Assembly: GCA_035764005.1 (NCBI GenBank)
Contig: DASTZZ010000065.1
Span: 106,283 to 170,282, forward strand
Source of the DNA: Terriglobales bacterium
GTDB taxonomy: Bacteria; Acidobacteriota; Terriglobia; Terriglobales; Acidobacteriaceae
Direction: 5' to 3'
Length of the DNA: 64,000 nucleotides
Shown: piece after piece, positions 45,262 to 53,427 of the stretch
How the letters are laid out: every line of letters starts with the position of its first letter
Numbering within the stretch: position 1 is the first letter of the stretch
Program-made: the position numbers and the translations under genes
Notes under the pieces: model-generated
Seen by the model: the letters and a program-made list of their open reading frames with translations, nothing else
The model's database searches: none
Told to the model about the DNA's origin: nothing

Positions 45262-46562
45262 GCGACCTCCTTCCATCGCAAACTTCTGATGGAACGCAAA
45301 AATGGGAGTGAAACTACGAGCAGCATCAGCAGCATCAGCACGATCTGCACGACAATCACCTGTCGCAAACTGGAATGAAGCATGTAGATCAGCAAGACCA
45401 GCGCTCCGCTGAATATCAGTTGTACCCAGCCTGTATTCGCAATCTTGCGGGACATTTCATAGGTCATGAGCACGACAGCCAGGGCATACAGTCCGGTAGC
45501 TACCGCGTACAGACTTAGCAAGGGCTCGGCGGAGCGGAAGCCTTCGCCGAGTATGAGGTGAATGATGAATCCTGGGAAGAGCGCCAGGACGACTACGAAC
45601 GCGAGCGACATCAGCAACACGATCATGAAGGGCAGCAGCAGCACGTGAACCTTGTTCTGATCGTCTTTTGCCGCGGCGCTGATCGGGAACATGGCACTGA
45701 CGATCGACCAGGCCGCGAAGTAGAGCACACGTCCAACCAGGGCGACCGCCGCGTACAAGCCGGCCAGTTCTGAAGCAAAAAAATGCTTCACAAGGATGAT
45801 GTCGATGTTGTTGATCACTACTTGTCCGACAAAGAAGACGATTGCCTGCATCCCCTCACGGAAAGATGCAGGAACGAGCGTCTTGCTGCCTGCGTCATCT
45901 TGTGCCTTGGGACTTCGGATGAGGACGGCGGCGAGAATTGACGCTGAGATCGCGCCGACGGCACCCATCACTCCATAGCCGAGTTCCACCAGTAGGATGG
46001 CGCAGGCCAATTTGGAACCAGCCTCAAGGATGTAATTCCGCGATAATGCGCCGAATGCGCACAATCCCTGCATGTTGCCGCGCTTAACACCCAACGGTGT
46101 ATAGAAAGCCATTCCCAAGGCGAAAACAGCGAGCACCCAGGAGTTTGGCATCTGCAGATACGCGGCAACCGGCTTCTGCGCGAGCGTCAGTCCAATGGCG
46201 ATTGCAATGCCAACAATCCACGCGCGCTTTCGCAGCCCATGAAAAACCGCTAACTTTCCGAATGTGCTCTCATTGCGCGCAACGAATTTTGCGCAGACCA
46301 TCTGGAAAGAGAGGCTCACGGCAGAGGCGAGCATCAGCAGCGTGACCACTGCAGCCACTTGTGCAAACAGCGATGGGCCAAGCAGGCGGGCCATCGAGAC
46401 GTTAAACCCGAAGTTGATGGCTGCCACCAGCACTGAGCCAACCAGCATTACGATGCTTCCGCTCAAAACGCGCGATGCGGCTCCGCGCTCGCGCCAATCA
46501 TTTAAGCGCCATCGCCAGCCATTGCGAAGGGGAAGGGAAATTGTTTCGGAACCCGAGTTCAT
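45258..46562 (-). CDS. oligosaccharide flippase family protein (MATE/MOP)
   Basis: 434 residues with 12 predicted transmembrane helices. Polysaccharide_synt/MVIN-like: begins SRVLSGSIVMLVGSVLVAAINFGFNVSMARLLGPSLFAQVAAV, typical of Wzx flippases and Lsg/RfbX relatives (helix 1, about 32-75), and later GQVVINNIDIILVKHFFASELAGLYAAVALVGRVLYF. Likely moves a lipid-linked glycan across the inner membrane. Coupled by ATGA to the ParB-like gene; a 73-nt palindromic element lies 80 bp upstream of its start, between it and the STAS gene. Confidence 0.9.
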   Translation of the reverse strand: MNSGSETISLPLRNGWRWRLNDWRERGAASRVLSGSIVMLVGSVLVAAINFGFNVSMARLLGPSLFAQVAAVVTLLMLASAVSLSFQMVCAKFVARNESTFGKLAVFHGLRKRAWIVGIAIAIGLTLAQKPVAAYLQMPNSWVLAVFALGMAFYTPLGVKRGNMQGLCAFGALSRNYILEAGSKLACAILLVELGYGVMGAVGAISASILAAVLIRSPKAQDDAGSKTLVPASFREGMQAIVFFVGQVVINNIDIILVKHFFASELAGLYAAVALVGRVLYFAAWSIVSAMFPISAAAKDDQNKVHVLLLPFMIVLLMSLAFVVVLALFPGFIIHLILGEGFRSAEPLLSLYAVATGLYALAVVLMTYEMSRKIANTGWVQLIFSGALVLLIYMLHSSLRQVIVVQIVLMLLMLLVVSLPFLRSIRSLRWKEVA

Positions 46563-46642
46563 CTGCTGCTTACGTGCTGCTGCTTTGGATGTAGAAAACC
46601 GTCAACAAGGTTTCTGCAGTGATTGCTGGAGCTGGGATGGGA

Positions 46643-46715
46643 GTCGGTAACGTTTGCGGTAGCGAATGGGCCTGGCTTATACCGACACCCATCCGTTACC
46701 GAGGACGGTACGGAC
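46643..46715 (-). repeat. 73-nt palindromic element, copy A
   Basis: On the minus strand it starts GTCCGTACCGTCC and ends AACGTTACCGAC with CCCATTCGCTACC inside. Paired ends (GTCCGTACCGT with AACGTTACCGAC), CGGTAACG/CGTTACCG and ATGGG/CCCAT stems. Copy B at 59581-59653 is the same length and conserved except for the loop. Oriented toward the flippase gene. Confidence 0.65.
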
Positions 46716-46724
46716 GTGAACTTG

Positions 46725-47120
46725 TTAAGCCGCCAACCTCTCTGTAGATACTGGCTGCTGAAAGACCGGAATGGGACGCATCGCGTTGGGCAAAAAGCCG
46801 GAGAAGCTGCGTGCTGCTTCGGTTGATGTCTCGTAAATTTCGAACATCCTGTCCGTGCGCGTGAGTTCCAGCACCATCGCGGCTTGCGGCGAGAGTGAGG
46901 CCAGCTTGAGATCGCCGTCGCGCTTCATGACCTCGGAGACGCAGTGCAGGAGCATCTCGACGCCGGCGGCATCCAGCTGTCGTACTGCAGAAAGATCGAA
47001 GACAAGCTGCGGACGATCGGCGCTGAGGAATGGCTGTACATCCGAAAGAAACTTGCGAGCTTCGCGCTGGTTTACTTTCTCGGGCATGCGTTTCACGACT
47101 ACGGGCCTGCTGAGTTCCAT
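46725..47120 (-). CDS. STAS-domain protein with non-phosphorylatable site
   Basis: 131 residues. STAS fold: VVVKRMPEKVNQREARKFLSDVQPFL, QLVFDLSAVRQLDAAGVEMLLHCVSEVMKRDGDLKLASLSPQAAMVLELTRTDRMFEIYET (about 40-100, cited in pieces). In anti-sigma antagonists the motif is D-S-S/T-G with the first Ser phosphorylated; here it is Asp50-Ala51-Ala52-Gly53, so regulation by a serine kinase is impossible at that position. Extra 30-residue C-terminal tail. Its ATG directly follows the TAG of the nucleotidyltransferase-like gene, implying coupled translation. Confidence 0.85.
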   Translation of the reverse strand: MELSRPVVVKRMPEKVNQREARKFLSDVQPFLSADRPQLVFDLSAVRQLDAAGVEMLLHCVSEVMKRDGDLKLASLSPQAAMVLELTRTDRMFEIYETSTEAARSFSGFLPNAMRPIPVFQQPVSTERLAA

Positions 47121-48278
47121 CTATTCCCTCACTCTGGCAATCACACTTGAAGTCAACGCCGCGTGCTCCTGCACGGCAGGGCGAGTTACTGCAGCGGCAT
47201 CAAAGCCGGACGGACACTCGACTTCGGCAGGCGCCGGCTTGGGCTTGGAGCCGCCAATAAAGCTGCGAATGAACTGACGCGGAATGAATGTCGCGAGGTT
47301 GGCGGCATCCTGTAAGGTACGCAACGCCGACGCTGCAGGCACGGCTGAGACCAGGCTCTTGTCTTCCACCTCAAGCTCGGCTCGGTACTTCATACTCACG
47401 ATTCGCTTGTTTCCCAGGATGGAATGACTCAAATCCAATCCGGCGCCCAAATAAGAAAGCGGCAGCAACGTGCTGGCTTCTACAACGCTGCCGCAATCGA
47501 CGACGCTGTGATGTTCGATGGCACTACCGCGAGTAATCAATGCGCCTTTGCGGACTTTGCTGTAGGGTCCGACGTAACACGGAGCCACAAGCCGCACGCT
47601 GCGATGGACTCTCGCACCGGTTCCGATCCAAATGCCTGGACGAACCTGCTCGCCCGCCGGCTGAATCGACGTCTTCAACGAAAAGCTGTCGAGCACGAGG
47701 CGGTGAAAGTCGGCGGCATTCCGCAGCGAATTGACGTACCCGCGCGTCATGAATGGCTTGGCCGATACGCGCATCTTGACCAGCTTGCTGCGCAAGAGGA
47801 AGGCAGCATCGTTGCGGCGGGAAGAGGAGAGCACGAAGAAATCCAGTGCTCCGTTCTCTTGCGCTACCTGCGTGACATGATTGCGTTGATCGAGATGAAA
47901 TTGAATGAGTGGATCGATTTCAATTTCGGTGTAAGTTCCGAGCCTGACCAGCAGGACAAGATCGGCGCCAGAGTGCACGAATTCGTCGAACTGTTCTTCC
48001 GCTTCCCGCCAGGCTTGCTGAGCTGAAACATCCTTCCACTTCAGGTCGGAGCGGCGCGCGTCCTCGACCAGCGGCGAGGAGCATTCGCCAGTGTTGAGCA
48101 CCGCAATGGAATCTATTCCGGCCTTTTTCAGCCGATCGACAAAGCGATGCAGGAGAGGCTTTCCGAGAACGGGAAGCAACGAAAGCGGCACGCCAGAGAA
48201 GCTCTCTCGATCAGGCGAAGCTGCAGCGACATCGCTTGCATCCGGATTCCCGATGAGGAGAATTGCTCTTACATCCAT
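47121..48278 (-). CDS. degenerate sugar-nucleotidyltransferase with left-handed beta-helix
   Basis: 385 residues. The N-terminal half resembles NDP-sugar pyrophosphorylases (PLSLLPVLGKPLLHRFVDRLKKAGIDSIAV, about 30-60), but the GxGTRLRPLT nucleotide loop is replaced by GNPDASDVAAASPDRES, so catalysis is doubtful. The C-terminal half has hexapeptide repeats (IWIGTGARVHRSVRLVAPCYVGPYSKVRKGALI, about 220-255), a left-handed beta-helix as in GlmU/RmlA-like proteins, and ends in a Pro-rich linker. CGGAGGGGG lies 5 bases before ATG 48278. Followed by the STAS gene with no gap. Confidence 0.75.
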   Translation of the reverse strand: MDVRAILLIGNPDASDVAAASPDRESFSGVPLSLLPVLGKPLLHRFVDRLKKAGIDSIAVLNTGECSSPLVEDARRSDLKWKDVSAQQAWREAEEQFDEFVHSGADLVLLVRLGTYTEIEIDPLIQFHLDQRNHVTQVAQENGALDFFVLSSSRRNDAAFLLRSKLVKMRVSAKPFMTRGYVNSLRNAADFHRLVLDSFSLKTSIQPAGEQVRPGIWIGTGARVHRSVRLVAPCYVGPYSKVRKGALITRGSAIEHHSVVDCGSVVEASTLLPLSYLGAGLDLSHSILGNKRIVSMKYRAELEVEDKSLVSAVPAASALRTLQDAANLATFIPRQFIRSFIGGSKPKPAPAEVECPSGFDAAAVTRPAVQEHAALTSSVIARVRE

Positions 48279-48423
48279 TGCCCCCTCCGGAGCTCGAGCC
48301 TGCGAGCACTGTTCGAAGGTGCAAATCGAAAAAATCGATCCGAGTTGCGGTGGTCGTGATCACGCGACGGCAGATACAAAAGCGCTAACACGCAAGCTTT
48401 ACTCATCGGGCCCCTCTGGCTCG

Positions 48424-51400
48424 TTAAAATAACGTCAGACGAATAACTGGAACGATTTCTGTCTGTCCGCTGCCAGCTAAGTTAAAGAAATTTTGTTGTT
48501 GCACGCCGACCGAGAATCGAATCGGATACTCGACCGGAAACTCACCTAGTCCATCACGCTGGTTCTGGCGTAAGGGCTTTAGGTAAGAGATGTAAATTCC
48601 ACTCTGCACGTTGTCATAAGCGTGCAGCAAAGGATCTTTGCCGCGGCCGGATTGCCAGGCAAAGTTGCCGTCTACCGTCCACTTCTCTGTCGGCCGGTAT
48701 TCAAACGTTGCCGCCGGCATAAAAGCTTCAGCACGCGCATATTGCGGCGCTTCAACTCTCCATGAACGAATCATTTGCACCATCGGTGTAAGCGTCAGCT
48801 TTTGCCCGAATTGGCGCTGGAATCCGACGTAAGAAGAAGTCGAGAAGAACTCGCTGACCACGGGATTGAACTGCAAATCGCGAATGGTGTAGCCGGTAAC
48901 CAGCGCGTTCTTACCCCAAGGGCGGCCGACCGTGAAATCAAGGCGCGCTCCCTTCTCTCCTGAGCTGAGATGCTGCAGCGTGAACGGACCAGACTCGTGG
49001 TAGGCCATTCCGCGAATGGTGAGCGCATTGAACAGCGGGCTCGACGACATATACGCGAACTGCCGGAACAGGTTTTGATTGACATCGAACTTCGTCCGCT
49101 CATTGCTATCGCGGCGCACCGTGAACTGCAGTCCAGTGTTGAACGCGAACTTGGCCGAGCCAAGCCGTAGGACAGGATTGATGCCGCCGTTCAGGTTGTA
49201 GTTGTTAGTGTCCGTGGCAACAACTCGTGACGCAAAGGGCAGAGAGTAGTTGCCGGCGTAGTGATCCAGCTGAAAAAAGCCGCTCACAACCGGAATTCCC
49301 GGTCCGGGATGATATCGGTAGCCCTGCGTGAATTGCGTCTCAACCAGTCGACGGCCGGTGGGTAGCTGGCTGGTGTTGCCGCTCAATCCTGCAAGCCGCG
49401 CATCGGTCGTGTAGATGGTGGAATCATCGAAGACCGGAGCAATGGAAAAATCGGAAAGGACGTTCACGTTGCCGGTGATCGGCATTCCCGCTTCTCCGGC
49501 GGCTTCATGCAAGCTGCGCTGGACTTCGTTGTTGTCGTTCTCCGGAGCCAGTGCATTGGCGCGGGCAAAGGCGCTTACTGCATCGGGCATGTCGTGCCGC
49601 ATGCGATAAATGGAGCCTTCAGCCAGCATGTAGTCATAGTCATCGAGATACTGATCGCGATTCCCTAAGCTCGCCAGGTACTGTTCGGCGCCACGATCAT
49701 CTCCCTGCGCCAAGGCGACGTTCGCCATGCCAATTGCGACTTGCTCATCGGCGGCGCCGGCTTCTTTCGCGCGCTCGTATAGCTTCTGCGCCAGATCGAA
49801 GTCGTTCATCGACAGGAAGATGTTTCCTGCAGCCACCAAGTCATCCGCTGTGGCCGGCATCGACTCGCCGACGCGGGCTTCGGTGAATCCCAGCGCTACC
49901 TGCTGGCGCGCGTCGTCGTACTTGTGCTGATTCACGAACAACCGCGCGAACGCGAGGCGGGTTTCCACGCGATTTGTGTCGGGGGCATCGAGCGCGCGTG
50001 CGAAGCGCTGTTGCGCAGCATCTTTTTCGCCGAGCAGCAGCAGTGCATCGCCGGTGGCGAGCAGCACCGCGCCTTGATCCGCAGCCTGATCTTCGGCGAG
50101 CTTCACATCTTCGAGCGTTGCCGAGCGCATCTTGAGCTCAGCTTCGGCGTGAGCCCGCTGGGCATAGAGGAATGGGTCGTCGGATTCCTCGCGAATGGCG
50201 ATGGTTAGCTGATCGATGGCTGGCTTGTATTTATGCTCGTAATACAGTGTGTCAGCCAACGCGGTGTGCAGCGAGACGTCGCTGGGCGACATAGTGATCG
50301 CCGCCCGATACTCGGTTTCCGCCTTCTGCAACTGGCGAAGTTGGCGGTACGCGGTTGCTTTTACTTCGTGCGTGGCGGCCGAAACGCCAAGAAGTTTTTC
50401 CGCCTGCGCCACCTGATCGAGTGCCGCGTGCGAACGATGCAGTTCGAGATTCGAGAACGCCGCTCCAAGGCGCGCACTGCCGTTGTTCGGCTGGAGTTTC
50501 AGCGCCTGAGTGAAGTCGGCTATGGCGGCGTCGGCATCCTGCAGATCGTTTTCGACGTAGCCGCGGTTTACGAATGCCTCGACCATCTTGGGATCGCGCT
50601 GAAGAGCCCGTCCGTAGTCGTCCACGGCTTTGTCCAGCAATCCTTGCTGCTTGTGCACGTGTCCTTGCAACAACGGGAAGTTTGGTTCCTGCGGCAACAT
50701 GACTTCATAGCGAGAAGCGAGTGCCAGAGTGTCGTCGTAGCGACCGAGGTTATAAAGCGCGTAGGCAAGGTATACGGCGCCATCGAGATCCTTCGGACGC
50801 TGAGCCAGAACTTTGTAACCAAACTGTGCAGATTCGCGATACTTGCCTTCAAAGAACAGCGACCGCTCCCACTCACGCTGTACGCGCGGGTCGTCCATCA
50901 TCGCGGGGGTGGAGCGGTGTACCCACACCTGGGCTAATTGGAACTTGTGGTTCTGAATCGCGGCATTGGCGCCGCCTGCGACCAGCGCCGGACTCTGCGG
51001 AGCGAGCTTATAGCCTTGCTCGTAAGCGACCTCTGCCTGGTCGAGCTTGTCGATGGCCGTATACATGTCGCCGAGGGCGAGATACGGAACGTAATCGTCG
51101 GGATACAGTTTCGCCATCTGGTAGAAGTACTGTTCCGCTTCGGGAATCTTGCCCATGTCGCGCATGAGATATCCCAGGCTTTCGAGCGCGAAGCGGTTGG
51201 CTGGATCGTGCTTCAGAACCGCCAGATAGATCTGCTGGGCATCGCTCTTCTTCTGTTGAATCCAGAGAAGGTTGGCATATTGGAGCTCGATGTTGGAGTT
51301 GTTCGGATCGAGCTGCATGGCGTCCTGCAGGTCTTTGGCGGCGGCAGCGTAATTCTGACTGCCCATTGCGATGGAGGCGCGAACGCGAAGGAACTCGGCT

Positions 51401-52686
51401 TTCTGCGGACCTTCCACCTGAATCTTATCGATCGCCTGTTCGGCCAGAGCGATCTGCTGCTGAGCGGCCGCATTGTTACCCAAACCTTTGTAGATCTCTG
51501 AGAGATTCAGGCGCAGTTCAATTGGGAAGATTGGTCCTTCCGGAACATCTTCCGGCATGCGCGCCAAGGCGGCTTCGTACTCCTGCGCGGCCACGGCATC
51601 TTTGTTCTGTGATTTCGCCAGCGAAGCGCGGACCGCGTGCAGGCGGTAGTAATCCGGATCGATGGTCGCGGCCTGACTGATGAATTGCTGCGCTTTGTCG
51701 AAATTGTTCAAGCGCATCCACGCCTGCGCCGCGCTTAGCTGTGCATTGATGTTCTTTGGATCGCTCGCTGCATACTTCGAGTAAGTGTCGGCTGCTTCCT
51801 GCTTCATGCCTGCAAGATCGTAGGTGTAGCCGAGGTCGGCAAGGAGATCCGGTTTCTGTATCGGCGCGCTCTTCAATGTTGCGATTGCGCCCTGATAGTC
51901 GTGTCCCTCGCGCTGGAAATTTGCGACTGCGCGGAAGATGTCGATGTTGTTGGGATCGCGACGGCGCGCCATGTCGAGCAATTGCTTGGCGCGTGCGGTC
52001 TCGTGCTGCTTCATGTAGCCGATTGCCATCAGCAGCTCGGCATGAGCGGATGGCTTGATCTGCTCGGCGTGCTGCAGGATCTTGAGAGCCTGCGGAATGT
52101 CTCCACTCTGCATGAACAGTTCGCCGGCCATCATCTGATCGTCAATACGGTTCGGATACTTCTGAATGACGTCGAGCAGCATGCGCTTGGCATCGTCGAC
52201 GCGGCCCTGACGAAAGTAGGTCTGCGCCAGTCCCGACATTCCGTCGGGAGAATTGGGCGAAAGCTGGAGTCCGTGCTTGTATGCTCGTTCCGAATCGGAG
52301 AGATGTCCGGCAAGCCGAGCAGCGTATCCTAAAGTGAACCAGGTGGATTTATCTCCGGGAGCCATATCTACTGCGCGCTTTGCGTGTTCATAAGCAGCCG
52401 GCGCATTGTTATGGCGCAGAGCGTCATCGGCAGCCCGCTGTTGACGCGTGGCTTCAATGCTCGATCCAAATTGAAGGCTGTTCTCCTCAGGAGCAACCGA
52501 AGGCGCGGAGGATTTTCCCGCCTTATGCCGCGCTTGACTCTTCTGCTGCGCGGGCTGGCTCTGTCCGCCGACTTCCCAGGTTTGCGCCAAACAGGACGAA
52601 GTGGCGAGCGCAACAACTACAAATGCGGTTTTCCACGCCAATGCGAGGGGCGCGAAATCTTTTGCTTCCGAACTACTCTTCATCAT
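48424..52686 (-). CDS. giant periplasmic TPR protein with C-terminal outer-membrane barrel
   Basis: About 1420 residues from ATG 52686 (MMKSSSEAKDFAP...; signal peptide ending near SSCLAQ); the frame reaches to 52743. Some twenty or more TPR motifs run to about residue 1030 (e.g. AYEHAKRAVDMAPGDKSTW, YAARLAGHLSDSERAYKHGL, LALGDMYTAIDKLDQAEVAYEQGY). The last ~330 residues are a run of alternating beta strands with aromatic girdles ending VIRLTLF, a C-terminal phenylalanine as recognised by the BAM complex. The layout parallels BcsC, PelB and PgaA, which conduct exopolysaccharide through the periplasm and outer membrane. No synthase gene adjoins it. Likely heads the minus-strand set with the nucleotidyltransferase-like, STAS and flippase genes. 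Confidence 0.85.
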   Translation of the reverse strand: MMKSSSEAKDFAPLALAWKTAFVVVALATSSCLAQTWEVGGQSQPAQQKSQARHKAGKSSAPSVAPEENSLQFGSSIEATRQQRAADDALRHNNAPAAYEHAKRAVDMAPGDKSTWFTLGYAARLAGHLSDSERAYKHGLQLSPNSPDGMSGLAQTYFRQGRVDDAKRMLLDVIQKYPNRIDDQMMAGELFMQSGDIPQALKILQHAEQIKPSAHAELLMAIGYMKQHETARAKQLLDMARRRDPNNIDIFRAVANFQREGHDYQGAIATLKSAPIQKPDLLADLGYTYDLAGMKQEAADTYSKYAASDPKNINAQLSAAQAWMRLNNFDKAQQFISQAATIDPDYYRLHAVRASLAKSQNKDAVAAQEYEAALARMPEDVPEGPIFPIELRLNLSEIYKGLGNNAAAQQQIALAEQAIDKIQVEGPQKAEFLRVRASIAMGSQNYAAAAKDLQDAMQLDPNNSNIELQYANLLWIQQKKSDAQQIYLAVLKHDPANRFALESLGYLMRDMGKIPEAEQYFYQMAKLYPDDYVPYLALGDMYTAIDKLDQAEVAYEQGYKLAPQSPALVAGGANAAIQNHKFQLAQVWVHRSTPAMMDDPRVQREWERSLFFEGKYRESAQFGYKVLAQRPKDLDGAVYLAYALYNLGRYDDTLALASRYEVMLPQEPNFPLLQGHVHKQQGLLDKAVDDYGRALQRDPKMVEAFVNRGYVENDLQDADAAIADFTQALKLQPNNGSARLGAAFSNLELHRSHAALDQVAQAEKLLGVSAATHEVKATAYRQLRQLQKAETEYRAAITMSPSDVSLHTALADTLYYEHKYKPAIDQLTIAIREESDDPFLYAQRAHAEAELKMRSATLEDVKLAEDQAADQGAVLLATGDALLLLGEKDAAQQRFARALDAPDTNRVETRLAFARLFVNQHKYDDARQQVALGFTEARVGESMPATADDLVAAGNIFLSMNDFDLAQKLYERAKEAGAADEQVAIGMANVALAQGDDRGAEQYLASLGNRDQYLDDYDYMLAEGSIYRMRHDMPDAVSAFARANALAPENDNNEVQRSLHEAAGEAGMPITGNVNVLSDFSIAPVFDDSTIYTTDARLAGLSGNTSQLPTGRRLVETQFTQGYRYHPGPGIPVVSGFFQLDHYAGNYSLPFASRVVATDTNNYNLNGGINPVLRLGSAKFAFNTGLQFTVRRDSNERTKFDVNQNLFRQFAYMSSSPLFNALTIRGMAYHESGPFTLQHLSSGEKGARLDFTVGRPWGKNALVTGYTIRDLQFNPVVSEFFSTSSYVGFQRQFGQKLTLTPMVQMIRSWRVEAPQYARAEAFMPAATFEYRPTEKWTVDGNFAWQSGRGKDPLLHAYDNVQSGIYISYLKPLRQNQRDGLGEFPVEYPIRFSVGVQQQNFFNLAGSGQTEIVPVIRLTLF

Positions 52687-52827
52687 CTCTGCAGGGGTGA
52701 ACTCTGGTTCAGATTGCGTGCGGGTTGAACAGCAGAACTGCACGCGGAAGCGACAACCGCTTCAGCAGCAGCTCTGCCGACCAACAGCTTGGATGCGAGC
52801 AGAGTGTCTAAGAGTTAGCCGAAAAAC

Positions 52828-53337
52828 GGCTTTCGGCATTCGGCTGTCGGCGTTCGGCCAGCCACCATTTAGGCGCTTGCCGCACGTGCTTTTTCTCTCG
52901 ATTCATCGACTGTGCGGATCAGAGAGCTGAGCATGCGCTTAACGCGTATTACTTCCGCCGTGAGGTCTTTGTGATCGGTCGGATTAAGATATTCGAGATC
53001 TCGTGAAAGAAGCAGATGGTATTCAAGTTCGCTTGCCGAACCCATTGCCATCTGAAGAAAGCGGTGGAATTCAGCATCGCCTCTGCGGCCGCAGCCTTCA
53101 GCAATGTTGGCCCCGATCGATGCAGCTGCACGGCGAATCTGGCTCGCCAAGCCAAACCGTTCATCTGGCGGAAATAGTTTCGTAAGCCGATAGGCTGCGA
53201 GCGTAATCTGATGTGCCTTCTGCCAGACTTCCAAGCTTCTGAAATCCTTCATTCTCCCCCCTGCGCTTTGTGAGCAGGAATAATAACCGACCCGAAAGGG
53301 TGGCTGGCCCAACGCCGATAGCCGAAAGCCGATAGCC
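52828..53337. mobile_element. heptamer inverted-repeat cassette carrying a four-helix-bundle gene
   Basis: Left arm 52828-52866 and right arm 53299-53337 are 39 nt each, complementary at 35 of 39 positions. Each arm is made of 7-nt units (left: GGCTTTC, GGCATTC, GGCTGTC, GGCGTTC then GGCCAGCCACC). The only gene inside is the S23-type gene, whose stop codon begins 3 bp from the left arm. No transposase and no obvious target duplication. Called mobile on architecture only. Confidence 0.5.
52869..53252 (-). CDS. four-helix-bundle protein (23S rRNA intervening-sequence protein family)
   Basis: 127 residues from ATG 53252 (MKDFRSLEVWQKAHQI; GGGGGAGA upstream), rather than 53312. The family hallmark is the opening F-x-x-L-x-V-W-x-x-A, then LTKLFPPDERFGLASQIRRAAASIGANIAEGCGRRGDAEFHRFLQMAMGSASELEYHLLLSRDL (cited for the RRAAxSIxxNIAEGxGR core, about 37-60). 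Structural relatives include the IVS-encoded S23 protein and the Avd accessory protein of diversity-generating retroelements. Function of stand-alone copies is unknown; it may bind nucleic acid. It is framed by the 39-nt inverted arms, which suggests the gene travels with them. Confidence 0.9.
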   Translation of the reverse strand: MKDFRSLEVWQKAHQITLAAYRLTKLFPPDERFGLASQIRRAAASIGANIAEGCGRRGDAEFHRFLQMAMGSASELEYHLLLSRDLEYLNPTDHKDLTAEVIRVKRMLSSLIRTVDESREKARAASA

Positions 53338-53427
53338 CGCGCGAAGCGCGATCAGAGCTGCGGGAAAACCAAAGCTGCCGAATCGGAATCCAAACCTACC
53401 CTGTAAGCACTCTCCCGGAGGCGTCCC

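Noticed and set aside
52828..53337. S23-type gene as part of a diversity-generating retroelement or rRNA intervening sequence
   Set aside because: No reverse transcriptase, variable repeat or rRNA gene lies in the window; only the protein fold family is shared.
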